The notes under the pieces: generated by a model
Databases searched by the model: none
What the model saw: the letters and a program-made list of their open reading frames with translations, nothing else
Told to the model about the DNA's origin: nothing
Source of the DNA: an uncultured Selenomonas sp.
GTDB lineage: Bacteria; Bacillota; Negativicutes; Selenomonadales; Selenomonadaceae
Direction of reading: 5' to 3'
DNA: 64,000 nucleotides
Assembly (NCBI GenBank): GCA_900552565.1
Contig: USAK01000007.1
Span: 1 to 64,000, forward strand
Position numbers and translations under genes: made by a program
Part shown: positions 45,536 to 54,758 of the stretch, piece after piece
Numbering within the stretch: position 1 is the first letter of the stretch
How the letters are laid out: every line of letters starts with the position of its first letter

Positions 45536-47050
45536 TTATTCAGCGATTGGTTTCATCGTCGGGAACAGCAGAACGTCGCGGATGGACGGTGCGTCCGTCA
45601 GCAGCATGACAAGGCGGTCAATGCCGATACCGACACCGCCCGTTGGCGGCAGGCCGTATTCCATGGCCGTGATGTAGTCACGGTCCATGACATGGGCTTC
45701 ATCATCGCCGGCTTCGCGCTGTTTGAGCTGGTCGAGGAAGCGGCCTTCCTGGTCAATCGGGTCATTGAGCTCCGTGAAGCCATTGGCAAGTTCGCGGCCG
45801 TAGATGAAGAACTCAAAGCGGTCCGTAATGCGCGGGTCTTCAGGATTGCGTTTTGCCAGCGGCGAAATCTCCGTCGGATGGCCCGTGATGAAGGTCGGCT
45901 GCATGAGCGTCTCTTCGACTTTTTCTTCAAAAGCCTGGTTGAGGATGCCGCCGATGCCATGGCGCTGCTCGTAGGGAACGCCAATCTCGTCGGCCATCTT
46001 GCGGGCCTCTTCGACCGTTTTGCAGGACAGGAAGTCCTTGCCCGTTGCCTCTTTGACAGCGTCATTCATGCTGATGCGCTTGACTTTCGAGAGGTCGATT
46101 TCCACGCCCTGATAATTGATGACCGGCGTGCCGAGAACGGATTTCGCCGCGTTGACAACAACGCCTTCCGTGATATCCATCATGTCCGTATAATCAGCAT
46201 AGGCCTGATAGAATTCAATCGTCGTGAATTCCGGATTATGGCGTACATCCATGCCTTCGTTGCGGAAGACACGGCCCAGCTCGTAAACGCGGTCGAAGCC
46301 GCCGATGACGAGGCGCTTGAGGTTGAGCTCCGTAGCAATGCGCAGATAGAGGTCAATGTCGAGAGCATTGTGATGCGTGACGAACGGACGTGCGGCAGCA
46401 CCGCCAGCAATCGTCGAAAGCACCGGCGTCTCGACTTCGAGGTAATCGCGGTCATCGAGATATTTGCGGATGGACTTGATGATTTTCGTGCGTTTGCGGA
46501 ACGTCTCGCGGACCTCCGGATTCATGATGAGGTCGAGATAGCGCTGACGATAACGGATATCGACATCCTGCAGACCATGGAACTTCTCCGGCAGCGGACG
46601 CAGCGACTTGCTCAGAAGGTCAAAATCCTCGACGCGGACCGTGACTTCGCCGCGATGCGTCTTGAAGACGATGCCGCGGATGCCGACGATATCACCGATA
46701 TCGAGTTTCTTGAACTGATTCTTGTATTTGTCCTCACCGAGCACATCAATCTTGAAATAGACCTGAATATTACCCGTGCGGTCGTTGAGCGTGCAGAACG
46801 ATGCCTTGCCATGGCCGCGGATAGCCATGAGACGGCCGGCAATCTGGACTTCGCCGCCTTCTTCCTCCCCCTCAAGGTTGGCATACTTTTCCTTGATGGG
46901 CTCTGCATAATCCTTGACATCATAACGATGGCCAAACGGCGGTACGCCCATCGCACGGAACTCTTCCATCTTTTCGCGGCGGACCTTCATCATTTCGTTG
47001 AGGTCTTCCACAGGAGCCTGCTGCTGCCCCTTCTGCTTCTTATCTGACAT
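45536..47050 (-). CDS. lysS: Lysyl-tRNA synthetase, class II
   Basis: This 504-residue class II synthetase has an N-terminal OB-fold anticodon-binding domain (about 65-175) and the catalytic core. Motif 2 is [15 protein letters not shown] and motif 3 [15 protein letters not shown] Gln/Lys-rich N-terminal lead ([10 protein letters not shown]) precedes it. It follows greA by 28 bases, a common pairing in Firmicutes. No T-box precedes it. Confidence 0.97.
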   Translation of the reverse strand: MSDKKQKGQQQAPVEDLNEMMKVRREKMEEFRAMGVPPFGHRYDVKDYAEPIKEKYANLEGEEEGGEVQIAGRLMAIRGHGKASFCTLNDRTGNIQVYFKIDVLGEDKYKNQFKKLDIGDIVGIRGIVFKTHRGEVTVRVEDFDLLSKSLRPLPEKFHGLQDVDIRYRQRYLDLIMNPEVRETFRKRTKIIKSIRKYLDDRDYLEVETPVLSTIAGGAAARPFVTHHNALDIDLYLRIATELNLKRLVIGGFDRVYELGRVFRNEGMDVRHNPEFTTIEFYQAYADYTDMMDITEGVVVNAAKSVLGTPVINYQGVEIDLSKVKRISMNDAVKEATGKDFLSCKTVEEARKMADEIGVPYEQRHGIGGILNQAFEEKVEETLMQPTFITGHPTEISPLAKRNPEDPRITDRFEFFIYGRELANGFTELNDPIDQEGRFLDQLKQREAGDDEAHVMDRDYITAMEYGLPPTGGVGIGIDRLVMLLTDAPSIRDVLLFPTMKPIAE

Positions 47051-47078
47051 ATCTTACCTTACTCCCATCCTGAATTGC

Positions 47079-47549
47079 TCAGCCTTTGATGGCGAGAATC
47101 TCATATTTAATGATACCTGCCGGTGCATGGACATCGATGACGCTGCCGCTCTTCTGGCCCAGCAGAGCCTGACCGAGCGGAGATTCGTTCGAGATTTTGC
47201 CTTCATCCGGGTCGGCCTCAGTAGAACCAACGAGCATGAACGTATCCTCATCACCGAATTCCACATCCTTGACCGTGACTTTGCTGCCCATCTGGACGAC
47301 ATCGCCAGCACCGGCCTTAATGATATGCGAATTGCGGATTTTCGCCGTGAGGTCCTGAATCTCGCCCTCGAGGAAAGCCTGCTCATTCTTTGCATCATCG
47401 TACTCCGAGTTCTCGGAAAGGTCGCCGAGGGCAATGGCTGCCTTCAGGCGCTGTGCAATCTCGATGCGCTTGACACTCTTGAGGTAGTTGAGTTTTTCTA
47501 CAAGTTTATTATAGCCTTCTTCGGTCAGCATGACCTGTTTATCTGCCAT
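47079..47549 (-). CDS. greA: Transcription elongation factor GreA
   Basis: This 156-residue factor rescues backtracked RNA polymerase by stimulating transcript cleavage. The N-terminal coiled coil (about 1-75) includes GDLSENSEYDDAKNEQ with the acidic tip residues. A C-terminal domain with SPLGQALLGQKSG follows. AAAGGGG precedes the ATG. It is cotranscribed with lysS. Confidence 0.97.
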   Translation of the reverse strand: MADKQVMLTEEGYNKLVEKLNYLKSVKRIEIAQRLKAAIALGDLSENSEYDDAKNEQAFLEGEIQDLTAKIRNSHIIKAGAGDVVQMGSKVTVKDVEFGDEDTFMLVGSTEADPDEGKISNESPLGQALLGQKSGSVIDVHAPAGIIKYEILAIKG

Positions 47550-47581
47550 GATAAAACGCCCCTTTATGCTTTCAGTTTAAC

Positions 47582-47851
47582 TTATTTATTATAATTTTTT
47601 TTGCTGTCCCTGTCAATCAGAGCCAGCTTCTGCGCACGCGTCAGCTTCTTGATGGCGGCTTCGCGCACAAGAGCCTCCTCTTTGGTGGCAAATGACTCAA
47701 AGTAAGCAAGACGCACAGGACGGTGCGCTCGCGTGTATTTCGCGCCGCGGCCCGCATTATGTGCCTTGACCCGCTTTTCTAAGTCATTCGTCCAGCCGGT
47801 ATAGAGGCTGCCATCCCCGCAGACGAGGATGTACGTATAAGCCTCAGCCAT
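47582..47851 (-). CDS. GIY-YIG domain protein (YhbQ/UPF0213-like)
   Basis: This 89-residue single-domain protein starts AYTYILVCGDGSLYTGWTN, the GIY-YIG core (Tyr-Ile-Leu ... Tyr-Thr-Gly). It has the following conserved Arg-His region (KRVKAHNAGRGAKYT) and a FATKEEALVREAAIKKL helix. Members are small nuclease-like proteins, some active on DNA in vitro; the cellular role is unclear. Its start overlaps the cyclophilin stop (TAATG). Confidence 0.92.
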   Translation of the reverse strand: MAEAYTYILVCGDGSLYTGWTNDLEKRVKAHNAGRGAKYTRAHRPVRLAYFESFATKEEALVREAAIKKLTRAQKLALIDRDSKKNYNK

Positions 47852-48438
47852 TACTTTTCCGGATACTCAATCTTGATGGTCTTGATGACGACATCTTCGA
47901 GCGGACGGTCGGCCATGTCCGTCTCGCTGTGACCGATGCGGCGCACGACATCCATGCCCTCGCGGACTTTGCCGAAAATCGTGTGATGGTCATTGAGCCA
48001 CGGCGTCTTGTCGAGCGTAATGAAGAACTGGCTGCCGCCCGTGTGCGGCATGCCCGTGTTGGCCATGGCGAGGATGCCCTCACCGTCAAAGCGCAGGTCG
48101 TCGACGAATTCATCCTCAATCGTATAGCCAGGGCCGCCCATGCCCGTGCCTTCAGGGTCGCCGCCCTGAATCATGAAGCCATCGATGACACGGTGGAAGA
48201 TGACGCCGTCATAAAAACCTTTTTCAGCAAGGTCAATGAAATTCTGCGTCGTGATTGGCGTCTCATCTTCAAAGAGCTCAATCGTGAAATTGCCGAGATT
48301 CGTCTCAAATACTGCTACGCGATTTACCATTTTTTTATCTCCTCCATGGACTGGTTTTGTTTTTTCACTGCCAGATGCGGCAAAACAGCTGCCCGTCATG
48401 AAAATCATGGCCAGCAGCACGAGAAACACCTTCTTCAT
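47851..48438 (-). CDS. Cyclophilin-type peptidyl-prolyl isomerase with two possible starts
   Basis: This 195-residue protein has a signal peptide (MKKVFLVLLAMIFMTGSCFA, no good lipobox) and a cyclophilin domain. The domain carries FHRVIDGFMIQGGDPEGTG and HTGGSQFFITL, so it would catalyse proline isomerisation outside the cytoplasm. Inside the gene a second start, ATG at 48330, has a perfect GGAGGAG 8 bases upstream and begins exactly at the domain edge (MVNRVAVFETN). It would give a 159-residue cytoplasmic enzyme. The outer ATG also has a good site. Confidence 0.93.
   Translation of the reverse strand: MKKVFLVLLAMIFMTGSCFAASGSEKTKPVHGGDKKMVNRVAVFETNLGNFTIELFEDETPITTQNFIDLAEKGFYDGVIFHRVIDGFMIQGGDPEGTGMGGPGYTIEDEFVDDLRFDGEGILAMANTGMPHTGGSQFFITLDKTPWLNDHHTIFGKVREGMDVVRRIGHSETDMADRPLEDVVIKTIKIEYPEK
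48338..48345 (-). promoter_or_regulatory. Internal ribosome-binding site within the cyclophilin gene
   Basis: GGAGGAG lies 8 bases before an in-frame ATG (48328-48330), encoded by the His-Gly-Gly-Asp linker between the signal peptide and the catalytic domain. It could drive a second, unexported product. Confidence 0.6.
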
Positions 48439-48457
48439 TTTACCTTATATCCTCCTG

Positions 48458-49195
48458 TCATTTCAATAGTCTGCCGTCCTGCAGGCGATTCTTTTCGCCC
48501 GATACGCGCGGCGACCAGACGGGAATTTCTTTGCCTGCGGCAAAAAAGCCGGCGGCTGGCTGCCAGACAGGATAGCCGACCGAATGCATCGTCACAAGTG
48601 CCTTGACGTCCGTCTCGCGGCAGAATACCTTCGCGCCTTTCTCCATGCTCGGGCCGAGGCGGCCGTCCACGGGGAAGAATGCCACGTCAGCCTTGAGCCC
48701 TGCGAGTTTCTTCATCTGTTTGCGGAAGGCATTTTCGGCGAGCTTGCGGTTCTCAGCGGTATCGCCCGTCCAGTCCCACCAGTTGAAATCACCGGCATGG
48801 AAAATCTTTGTGTCATCTTCCTTGAGCGTGACGAGAAACGAGGTCCCGAGGTCTGTTGAATCAAAGGATTCCACCTCGATATGGTCATCCTGCCAACGGT
48901 CGTACGTCCTGAGAAACGTCAATTTTGCGGGGTCAAAGCCGCGGCAGCCGTTTCTGCAGCGGATATCATCGCTGAGGATGTAGTGGCTGGCCGCGGCTTC
49001 ATACGCCTGAATGCGCGGATTGAAATGGTCAAAATGCGAATGCGAGGCAAAGAAATAAAGCTGTGCAAAGCCACCTTGCTCTATGGCTTTCTTTACCTCA
49101 TGAGTCGGGTCCTCAAAGTCATCAAAAACGAGCAGCGTTTTTCCGGCGCGCACGAGAAAGCCGCTGTTCAAAAGATACGTTATTTCTAGGTCCAT
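48458..49195 (-). CDS. Metallo-beta-lactamase fold hydrolase (UlaG-like)
   Basis: This roughly 245-residue MBL-fold protein carries FFASHSHFDHFN (the HxHxDH metal site) and FHAGDFNWWDW. It resembles the UlaG/YycJ-type lactonase or nuclease-like hydrolases. The substrate is not evident, and no ascorbate-use genes are nearby. The ATG at 49195 is preferred because GGAGGG is then 9 bases upstream; the ATG at 49204 abuts the site. Confidence 0.85.
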   Translation of the reverse strand: MDLEITYLLNSGFLVRAGKTLLVFDDFEDPTHEVKKAIEQGGFAQLYFFASHSHFDHFNPRIQAYEAAASHYILSDDIRCRNGCRGFDPAKLTFLRTYDRWQDDHIEVESFDSTDLGTSFLVTLKEDDTKIFHAGDFNWWDWTGDTAENRKLAENAFRKQMKKLAGLKADVAFFPVDGRLGPSMEKGAKVFCRETDVKALVTMHSVGYPVWQPAAGFFAAGKEIPVWSPRVSGEKNRLQDGRLLK

Positions 49196-49263
49196 GACTG
49201 ACATCCCTCCTGAAAATCCAATTTCTTCTATATAAATACCGCTGGAAAAATTCCGTTTTACCG

Positions 49264-50184
49264 TCAGCGGTTATCATGCCACTGCAGGTGTTCCGGATGC
49301 CCCGGCTTATGGATGAAGCGCTTGAAGGCAATGCCCGGCTCGCTGAAGCCGCGCCCCATGACTTCGCTGGCCGACATGATAATCATGAAGGCATGCGGGT
49401 CGACCGCATGAGCGATGAGTTTGATTTTGCTGACCTGCGTAAGCTTGACGACGACAAAGACGACATTGCGTTCCTTGCGCGTAAAGGCTCCCTGCCCATG
49501 CAGGAACGTCACGCCGCGGCCGACTTCCATGATGCCGTCGGCAATCTGCTGGGCCTGGTCCGAGATAATCAGCACGGCCTTGCGGCTGTTGAAGCCGGCG
49601 ATGACCTTATCCGTGACCATCGCGTTCATATACATGCAGATGAGCGTGAACATCGCCGGTGCCACGCCGAACAGGAAGGCTGCCACGCACATAATCATGC
49701 AGTTGAAACAGAAGATGACGCCGCCCATATTGAGCGAATAATACTTCTTGGCAATCGCGCCGACGATATCAAAACCGCCCGTACTGCCATTCATGCGAAA
49801 GACAATGCCATAGCCGATACCATTGAACACACCGCCAAAAATTGCCGCGAGCATGACATCATTGACCGGCGCATAGGCATTGAGAAAACGCGTGAGGTCA
49901 AGGCACAGGGAAAAGATGCCCGTGCCAATGATGACGTCAATCGTATAGCCGCGGCCCATCGTCTTCCAGGCCGTGATAAGCAAAGGAATATTGTAGAGGA
50001 ACGTCTGCAGGCCGATAGGGAATTTAGCCAGATAGTAAACGATGATGGCGATGCCCGTCGCGCCGCCCGTCAGCAGATGGGACGGTACGAGGAAAAGATT
50101 GATGGAACAGCTCGCTATCAGACAGCCCAAGGTGATGCCGAGATAGCGCAGCGCCCTGTGGCGCATCATCTTCAAGTGAATCAT
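49264..50184 (-). CDS. YitT-family membrane protein (DUF161 + DUF2179)
   Basis: This 306-residue protein has five to six N-terminal membrane spans, with the family segment NLFLVPSHLLTGGATGIAII and a second GSTGGFDIVG repeat. A C-terminal cytoplasmic DUF2179 domain (about 210-290; KAVLIISDQAQQIADGIM, GRGVTFLHGQGAFT) follows. It may be a small-molecule-sensing transporter; the substrate is unknown. The start overlaps the stop of the upstream exported-protein gene. Confidence 0.92.
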   Translation of the reverse strand: MIHLKMMRHRALRYLGITLGCLIASCSINLFLVPSHLLTGGATGIAIIVYYLAKFPIGLQTFLYNIPLLITAWKTMGRGYTIDVIIGTGIFSLCLDLTRFLNAYAPVNDVMLAAIFGGVFNGIGYGIVFRMNGSTGGFDIVGAIAKKYYSLNMGGVIFCFNCMIMCVAAFLFGVAPAMFTLICMYMNAMVTDKVIAGFNSRKAVLIISDQAQQIADGIMEVGRGVTFLHGQGAFTRKERNVVFVVVKLTQVSKIKLIAHAVDPHAFMIIMSASEVMGRGFSEPGIAFKRFIHKPGHPEHLQWHDNR

Positions 50185-50828
50185 GCCCCTTTAGCCTCCT
50201 TCAGTACAACATTTCCTGTCTTAGGCAGGGCCGATGTGTCAATCTCCTTTTCGGCAAAACGCGGGTCAAGCGGACCTTCTTCTTCCTCTTCTTCCAGAGC
50301 ACGCTTCTCGGCTTCCGCCTCGCTGATGGGCAGCGAGGTAATGCGCCATGAAGTCAGGTAGCCATCCTGTGAATCCACCCCTAAGAGAAGATGGTCGTGC
50401 GGATGGTCTTTGCGCGTGTAGACGTAATATGCTTCTCCGTCAATGTGCTGACGTTCCGCCTTGCCATACGTCTTTTGAATCCAATACGACGTGGCCCCAA
50501 GGCGGATGCCGTTGCGTGCCTCATAGCGGTCATTCTTGATGATGAAGTCAACGACATGGCCGCTCTTATCCACGGCTGCCGTATAATCATCCTTATAGAC
50601 GTATACCTTGACGCTCACGCCCTGACGCGTCTCTGTCTTATCAAACAGCGGCTCGCCCCAGACTTGAAAGAGCGTCTCCTGGGTATCGCCCAGAGCCACG
50701 CCGCGGCAGGAAAAGTCTGCATCCTGAAGACCAGCTGAGCTTTCCGCATGGCTGACTGCCGGCAGGCAAAGGGCAAAGGCAAGAGCCAGACAAGCCAGCA
50801 GGACGGAACGAAATGCTTTGCAATGCAT
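50181..50828 (-). CDS. Exported protein with two SmpA/BamE-like repeats, unknown function
   Basis: This 215-residue protein has a signal peptide ending near VSHAES. Two related segments follow. One runs GVALGDTQETLFQVWGEPLF (about residue 47), the other GIRLGATSYWIQKTYGKAER (about 120). Both have a G-[VI]-x-L-G-x-T-x5-x-[WY]-G-[EK] pattern, like the helix-turn start of SmpA/BamE units. The C-terminus is strongly acidic (ALEEEEEEG). ATG at 50828 is chosen because GGAGGA lies 7 bases before it; frames open further upstream have no site. It is coupled to yitT. No function is assigned. Confidence 0.75.
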   Translation of the reverse strand: MHCKAFRSVLLACLALAFALCLPAVSHAESSAGLQDADFSCRGVALGDTQETLFQVWGEPLFDKTETRQGVSVKVYVYKDDYTAAVDKSGHVVDFIIKNDRYEARNGIRLGATSYWIQKTYGKAERQHIDGEAYYVYTRKDHPHDHLLLGVDSQDGYLTSWRITSLPISEAEAEKRALEEEEEEGPLDPRFAEKEIDTSALPKTGNVVLKEAKGA

Positions 50829-50883
50829 CTTGGAATCCTCCATTTTCTTATTTCCAGTACGTCTGTATGAGAAGCAGCACATC

Positions 50884-52116
50884 TTAAAAGGCAAAATTGC
50901 CGTGATGGAATACCTGTACTTCCGTGCCGTCGCGGCGCGTGCCGACAATCTCGAGGTCGCGGCTGCCGATCATGAAATCCTCGTGCATGAGAGAATCATT
51001 GACGCCATGCTGCAGAAGCGTCACACTGTCCATCTTGTCGCCGCCCTTAAGACAGGTCGGATATGCCTTGCCGAGAGCCAGATGGCAGGCGGCGTTCTCA
51101 TCGAACAAGGTATTGTAGAACAGCACCCCGCTTCGGGAGATAGGCGAATCAAACGGCACGAGTGCCACTTCGCCAAGATAGCTTGCCCCTTCATCCGTCT
51201 CCAGCAGCCCCTTGAGGATCTCCTCGCCTTTTTCTGCCGCAAAGTCAACGACTTGGCCGTCTTTGAAGCGCAGATAGAAATTCTCGATGAGGCTGCCATT
51301 GAAGTTTAAGGGCTTTGTCGCATAGACGATGCCGTTGACGCCATCGCGCTTCGGCAAAGTGTAGACCTCTTCCGTCGGCAGATTCGCGGCAAACATAATG
51401 CCGAGCTCTGACTTTTCCGCACCGCCGGCCCAGATATGGCCTTCGGGAAGTTCCACAGTGAGGTCGGTGCCAAGGCCATTCGTATAATGAAGTTTGACAA
51501 AATCATTCTTATTCAAAAAGTCGGCTGCCTTATGCAGGAAGTCGATATGTTCCTGCCAGGCCTTGACCGTATCGATGCCCTCGCCGACGCGCACGGTCTG
51601 GAAAATCTCTTTCCAGAGACGAGCCACTGCCCCTTCCTCGGAAAGCTCTGGAAATACTTTTTTCGCCCAGCCCTTTGTCGGTACGGAGACAACACACCAG
51701 GTATTGCGGTTGTTCATGAGGCGTTCACGGTACTCCATGAGCGCCGCACCGGCTGCCTGATTGGCCAGCTTGAGCTTTTCGGGGTCAATGTCGCTGAAAA
51801 TCTCAGGGTCGCGCGCAGCAATCGAGATAAACGCCGCCCCCTGTGCTGCATAATCTTCATAAAATGCGCGGCGCCATTCCGGAAATTCCGTGAACAGCTG
51901 TTTTTTGCCCTCTGCATAGCGGATATGCGCGAGCTGTTCATCGCCCCAGCTCACGACCACATCGTGCGCGCCGGCTGCAAAGGCCTCTTTGGCAATCGCA
52001 CGGGCAAAGTCAGCGCATTCAAGCGGCGCATTGATGACGAGAATCTGGTCGTTCTGCAGATTGACGCCAATGCGCACGACGAGTCTCGCATACGATACCA
52101 ATAAATCCTGATTCAT
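50884..52116 (-). CDS. M29-family aminopeptidase (AmpS/PepS-like)
   Basis: This roughly 410-residue cobalt/zinc aminopeptidase starts MNQDLLVSYARLVVRIGVNLQ. It carries WGAGGAEKSELGIMFAANLPTEEVYTLPKRDGVNGIVYATKPL in its core (key residues E, E, H and D of the M29 metal site) and a terminal HEDFMIGSRDLEIVG. Parts are quoted only briefly elsewhere. The ATG at 52116 is the family start; upstream frame to 52161 would run into dtd. It follows dtd by 25 bases. Confidence 0.92.
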   Translation of the reverse strand: MNQDLLVSYARLVVRIGVNLQNDQILVINAPLECADFARAIAKEAFAAGAHDVVVSWGDEQLAHIRYAEGKKQLFTEFPEWRRAFYEDYAAQGAAFISIAARDPEIFSDIDPEKLKLANQAAGAALMEYRERLMNNRNTWCVVSVPTKGWAKKVFPELSEEGAVARLWKEIFQTVRVGEGIDTVKAWQEHIDFLHKAADFLNKNDFVKLHYTNGLGTDLTVELPEGHIWAGGAEKSELGIMFAANLPTEEVYTLPKRDGVNGIVYATKPLNFNGSLIENFYLRFKDGQVVDFAAEKGEEILKGLLETDEGASYLGEVALVPFDSPISRSGVLFYNTLFDENAACHLALGKAYPTCLKGGDKMDSVTLLQHGVNDSLMHEDFMIGSRDLEIVGTRRDGTEVQVFHHGNFAF

Positions 52117-52141
52117 GATGACTCCTTTCCTTCTATATATA

Positions 52142-52585
52142 TTACAAAGTATCCGTATCAAACAGCAGCGTCACCGGGCCATCGTTGACCGAAGCTACCT
52201 GCATGTCAGCACCAAATTCACCATGCTCGACAACAAAGCCCTTGTCACGCAGGTCCTGCAGAAAGCGTTCATAGAGAGGCTCCGCAAGTTCCGGCTTTGC
52301 TGCATGAGAAAAGCCCGGACGCCGCTTCTTGAGTTCGGCATAGAGCGTAAACTGCGAGACGACGAGGAAGCTGCCGCCAATCTGGTCGATACTCAGGTTC
52401 ATCTTGCCTGCTTCATCCTGAAACACGCGCACATGCACGATTTTCTCAGCGAGTTTGTCGCAGCTTTCTTCCGTATCCTCCGGGCCAACGCCTAGAAGTA
52501 CAAGAAAGCCCGCATGTATCTGTCCGCAGACTTTGCCTGCAATCGTGACAGAGGCCTCTGTCACGCGGGTCACTACTGCCTTCAT
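52142..52585 (-). CDS. dtd: D-aminoacyl-tRNA deacylase
   Basis: This 147-residue enzyme removes D-amino acids (and glycine from tRNA-Ala) mischarged on tRNA. It begins MKAVVTRVTEASVTI and has GSFLVVSQFTLYA with the active-site SQFT and the NDGPVT Gly-cisPro region near the C-terminus. A GGAGGA site precedes the ATG. It is usually next to relA in Firmicutes, but here lies between an alpha/beta hydrolase and an aminopeptidase. Confidence 0.95.
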   Translation of the reverse strand: MKAVVTRVTEASVTIAGKVCGQIHAGFLVLLGVGPEDTEESCDKLAEKIVHVRVFQDEAGKMNLSIDQIGGSFLVVSQFTLYAELKKRRPGFSHAAKPELAEPLYERFLQDLRDKGFVVEHGEFGADMQVASVNDGPVTLLFDTDTL

Positions 52586-52614
52586 TCCTATTCCTCCTGT
52601 CCACTCTGACCGTC

Positions 52615-53577
52615 TTAACTATTTTGGTCATTCATGTACGGTTTGACAAATTTCCGGATGGTCAAAAAATACGTCTGCTGGTCGGCCTGACTGGCTGCCG
52701 CATGCACAGCGCCCGGCACCATGAGAATTTCTTTTTTTGGTGCATTGGCCGCCGCGTAGAGCTGTTCGGCCATATTCGGCGGCACCAGTGTATCCTTAGT
52801 CCCATGAATGAAGAGTATTGGCACGCGCGCATGCTTCACAGCTTCGATTGGCGATGCCTCGCGCAGGTCAAAGCCCGCCTTTTTCTCACAGCGCCAGTTG
52901 AGCAGGTTCATCGCGGGGAACGCCGGCAGGCCGAAGGAATTCTCCAACTGTATGGCAATGAGGTCGTACGCACTCGTATAGCCGCAGTCCTCGACTGCCG
53001 CTACAACGTTATCGGGCAGGTCATCCTTGCCCGCGGCCATCATGACTGTCGCCGCGCCCATCGAGACGCCGTGCAGCAGAATCTTCGCGTCAGGATGCTC
53101 CGCCGCAATCTTCTGCGCCCAGAGCACGATGTCCTCGCTTTCCTTATAGCCAAGCGTCAGATACTGGCCGCCGCTGAGTCCCGCCGCTCGCAAATCCGGC
53201 GTCAGGACATTGTAGCCCATCGCCAGATAATTCTCGGCGATATAATAGGAATTCTCCTGCGTACAGCCATAGCCATGCGCCACGATGACCCATTTGTCGG
53301 TCCTGCGCTCCGGTTTGAAATACGAAGCCGCAAGGTAAATGCCGTCATCTGACTCGATATTCCAATTCTCCGACGGATAGTTGGGTTTGGCAAAGTGGCG
53401 CGCTTCAGGCGGCATCAGCAGGGCGTAAGCCTTCGGCGGCTCCTGCGGATTTTCCGCCGTGCCGCGTTCCAGACCGAAATGCACACAATAATTGCCAATA
53501 AAATATCCTGCCCCGATGACGAGCGCTGCCGTCACGAGAACGGCCGTCAAGAGGCAGGATATGATGATTTTTTTCAT
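52615..53577 (-). CDS. Membrane-anchored alpha/beta hydrolase
   Basis: This 320-residue protein has one N-terminal hydrophobic span (about 5-27) as anchor or signal and an alpha/beta-hydrolase domain. The oxyanion region is HGYGCTQENSYY, the nucleophile elbow HGVSMGAAT, and the acid and His lie in HGTKDTLVPP and VPGAVHAAA. It resembles the YqkD/BEM46-type extracytoplasmic hydrolases; the substrate is unknown. Confidence 0.9.
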   Translation of the reverse strand: MKKIIISCLLTAVLVTAALVIGAGYFIGNYCVHFGLERGTAENPQEPPKAYALLMPPEARHFAKPNYPSENWNIESDDGIYLAASYFKPERRTDKWVIVAHGYGCTQENSYYIAENYLAMGYNVLTPDLRAAGLSGGQYLTLGYKESEDIVLWAQKIAAEHPDAKILLHGVSMGAATVMMAAGKDDLPDNVVAAVEDCGYTSAYDLIAIQLENSFGLPAFPAMNLLNWRCEKKAGFDLREASPIEAVKHARVPILFIHGTKDTLVPPNMAEQLYAAANAPKKEILMVPGAVHAAASQADQQTYFLTIRKFVKPYMNDQNS

Positions 53578-53656
53578 AGAACCACCTTTCTGCCGAAATG
53601 TGATTCTATTATATCATTATATTGTGGAAAATGCCTAGGCGCAGCTAAAATTTTGC

Positions 53657-54559
53657 TTAGTTCGCCTTGGCCGACTGCACATGGGCGCCCTGTTCTTCGT
53701 CCACCGGATTCCACTTCTTCAGCGAGGCATTGCGCGCCTCACTCTTCTCTTTTGGCGTGAGCTTCCAGTAATCACCGAACTTGCCGTCTTTTTTCAGCGC
53801 CGGCTCCCAGTCGCCGTACGAAGGATTTGGCAGGGCGATGAAGCGGTGGCCGAATTCACTCTTATGGGCATCGACAATGGCGTTGCGCTCGGCCTGTCCC
53901 TTGTGATACGTGCCAATCGGCAGGTCGCCGGCATTGTCGCCAAGATAGACAACGACATCATAGTCTTTGCTGACTTCGTCGTAACGCGGCTGCTTATTGC
54001 TCGTATCCGTCTTGAAAAGCATGTGTCTGCGGTCAACCTGCGGGAAGCCGAGAGCCTTCATATTCTTAGCTGAGCCTTCATACTGCGTGTCCATGCTGCG
54101 GTTCGTCACATAAAAAATATTCACGCCAAGTTTATCGACCGACTGCAGGAATTCCGCCGCTCCCGGCATCGCCGAGGCCTTTGCTGCCGCGCACCATTTA
54201 TCCCAATTTTTATTGCTGTAAGCATGATTCGTGCCGATGAGGCCGGCCTCGAAGGCACTGTTATCGACCACCGTTTCATCAGCATCGAGCACGATGGCCA
54301 GCGGCTTATCTCCCGCCTGATGATGCGACACAGCGCGCACGACCTGGTCAAGTGCCGCATTATACGCCTGATAGCAGAGCTCGCGGTATTCCGCCGAATT
54401 CTGCATCCAGGCCACGGCCATGGTCAGCTCCGCATTGAGATCCTGCTGCGTATACGCCGGCGTTTCTGCTGCCAGCACCGACTGCGGCGCCCCCGTAAAC
54501 ATCGAGAAGCCTAAGGCTGCGGCCACGAAAAGACTTTTTTTCTTGCTGATGAACTTCAT
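53657..54559 (-). CDS. Secreted HAD acid phosphatase / 5'-nucleotidase, e(P4) family
   Basis: This roughly 300-residue class C acid phosphatase has a signal peptide (KFISKKKSLFVAAALGF, cleavage near VLAAET). It carries the four conserved Asp residues: DADETVVD (nucleophile and acid-base) and YLGDNAGDL. The family is usually a lipoprotein, but no lipobox Cys is present here. It should dephosphorylate nucleotides (for example NMN or nucleoside monophosphates) outside the membrane for uptake. ATG at 54559 is preferred over the frame start at 54589. It is divergent from the GH13 gene. Confidence 0.92.
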   Translation of the reverse strand: MKFISKKKSLFVAAALGFSMFTGAPQSVLAAETPAYTQQDLNAELTMAVAWMQNSAEYRELCYQAYNAALDQVVRAVSHHQAGDKPLAIVLDADETVVDNSAFEAGLIGTNHAYSNKNWDKWCAAAKASAMPGAAEFLQSVDKLGVNIFYVTNRSMDTQYEGSAKNMKALGFPQVDRRHMLFKTDTSNKQPRYDEVSKDYDVVVYLGDNAGDLPIGTYHKGQAERNAIVDAHKSEFGHRFIALPNPSYGDWEPALKKDGKFGDYWKLTPKEKSEARNASLKKWNPVDEEQGAHVQSAKAN

Positions 54560-54758
54560 CTTGATTCCTCCACTCTCAAAAAATCTCAAAGGATATTATC
54601 ATTATAAGACTTTAAATATAACGATAAAAGAACCTGTGTCCCTATTTATTGTACGTAATTTCGTATTTTGTACCTGTTTCGGCTAGGAAATCCGTCCCAA
54701 CAGCACGAACTAAAGAAAAGAACAAGAAACGAGCATGATACATCTAGGAGGTTTTCTC

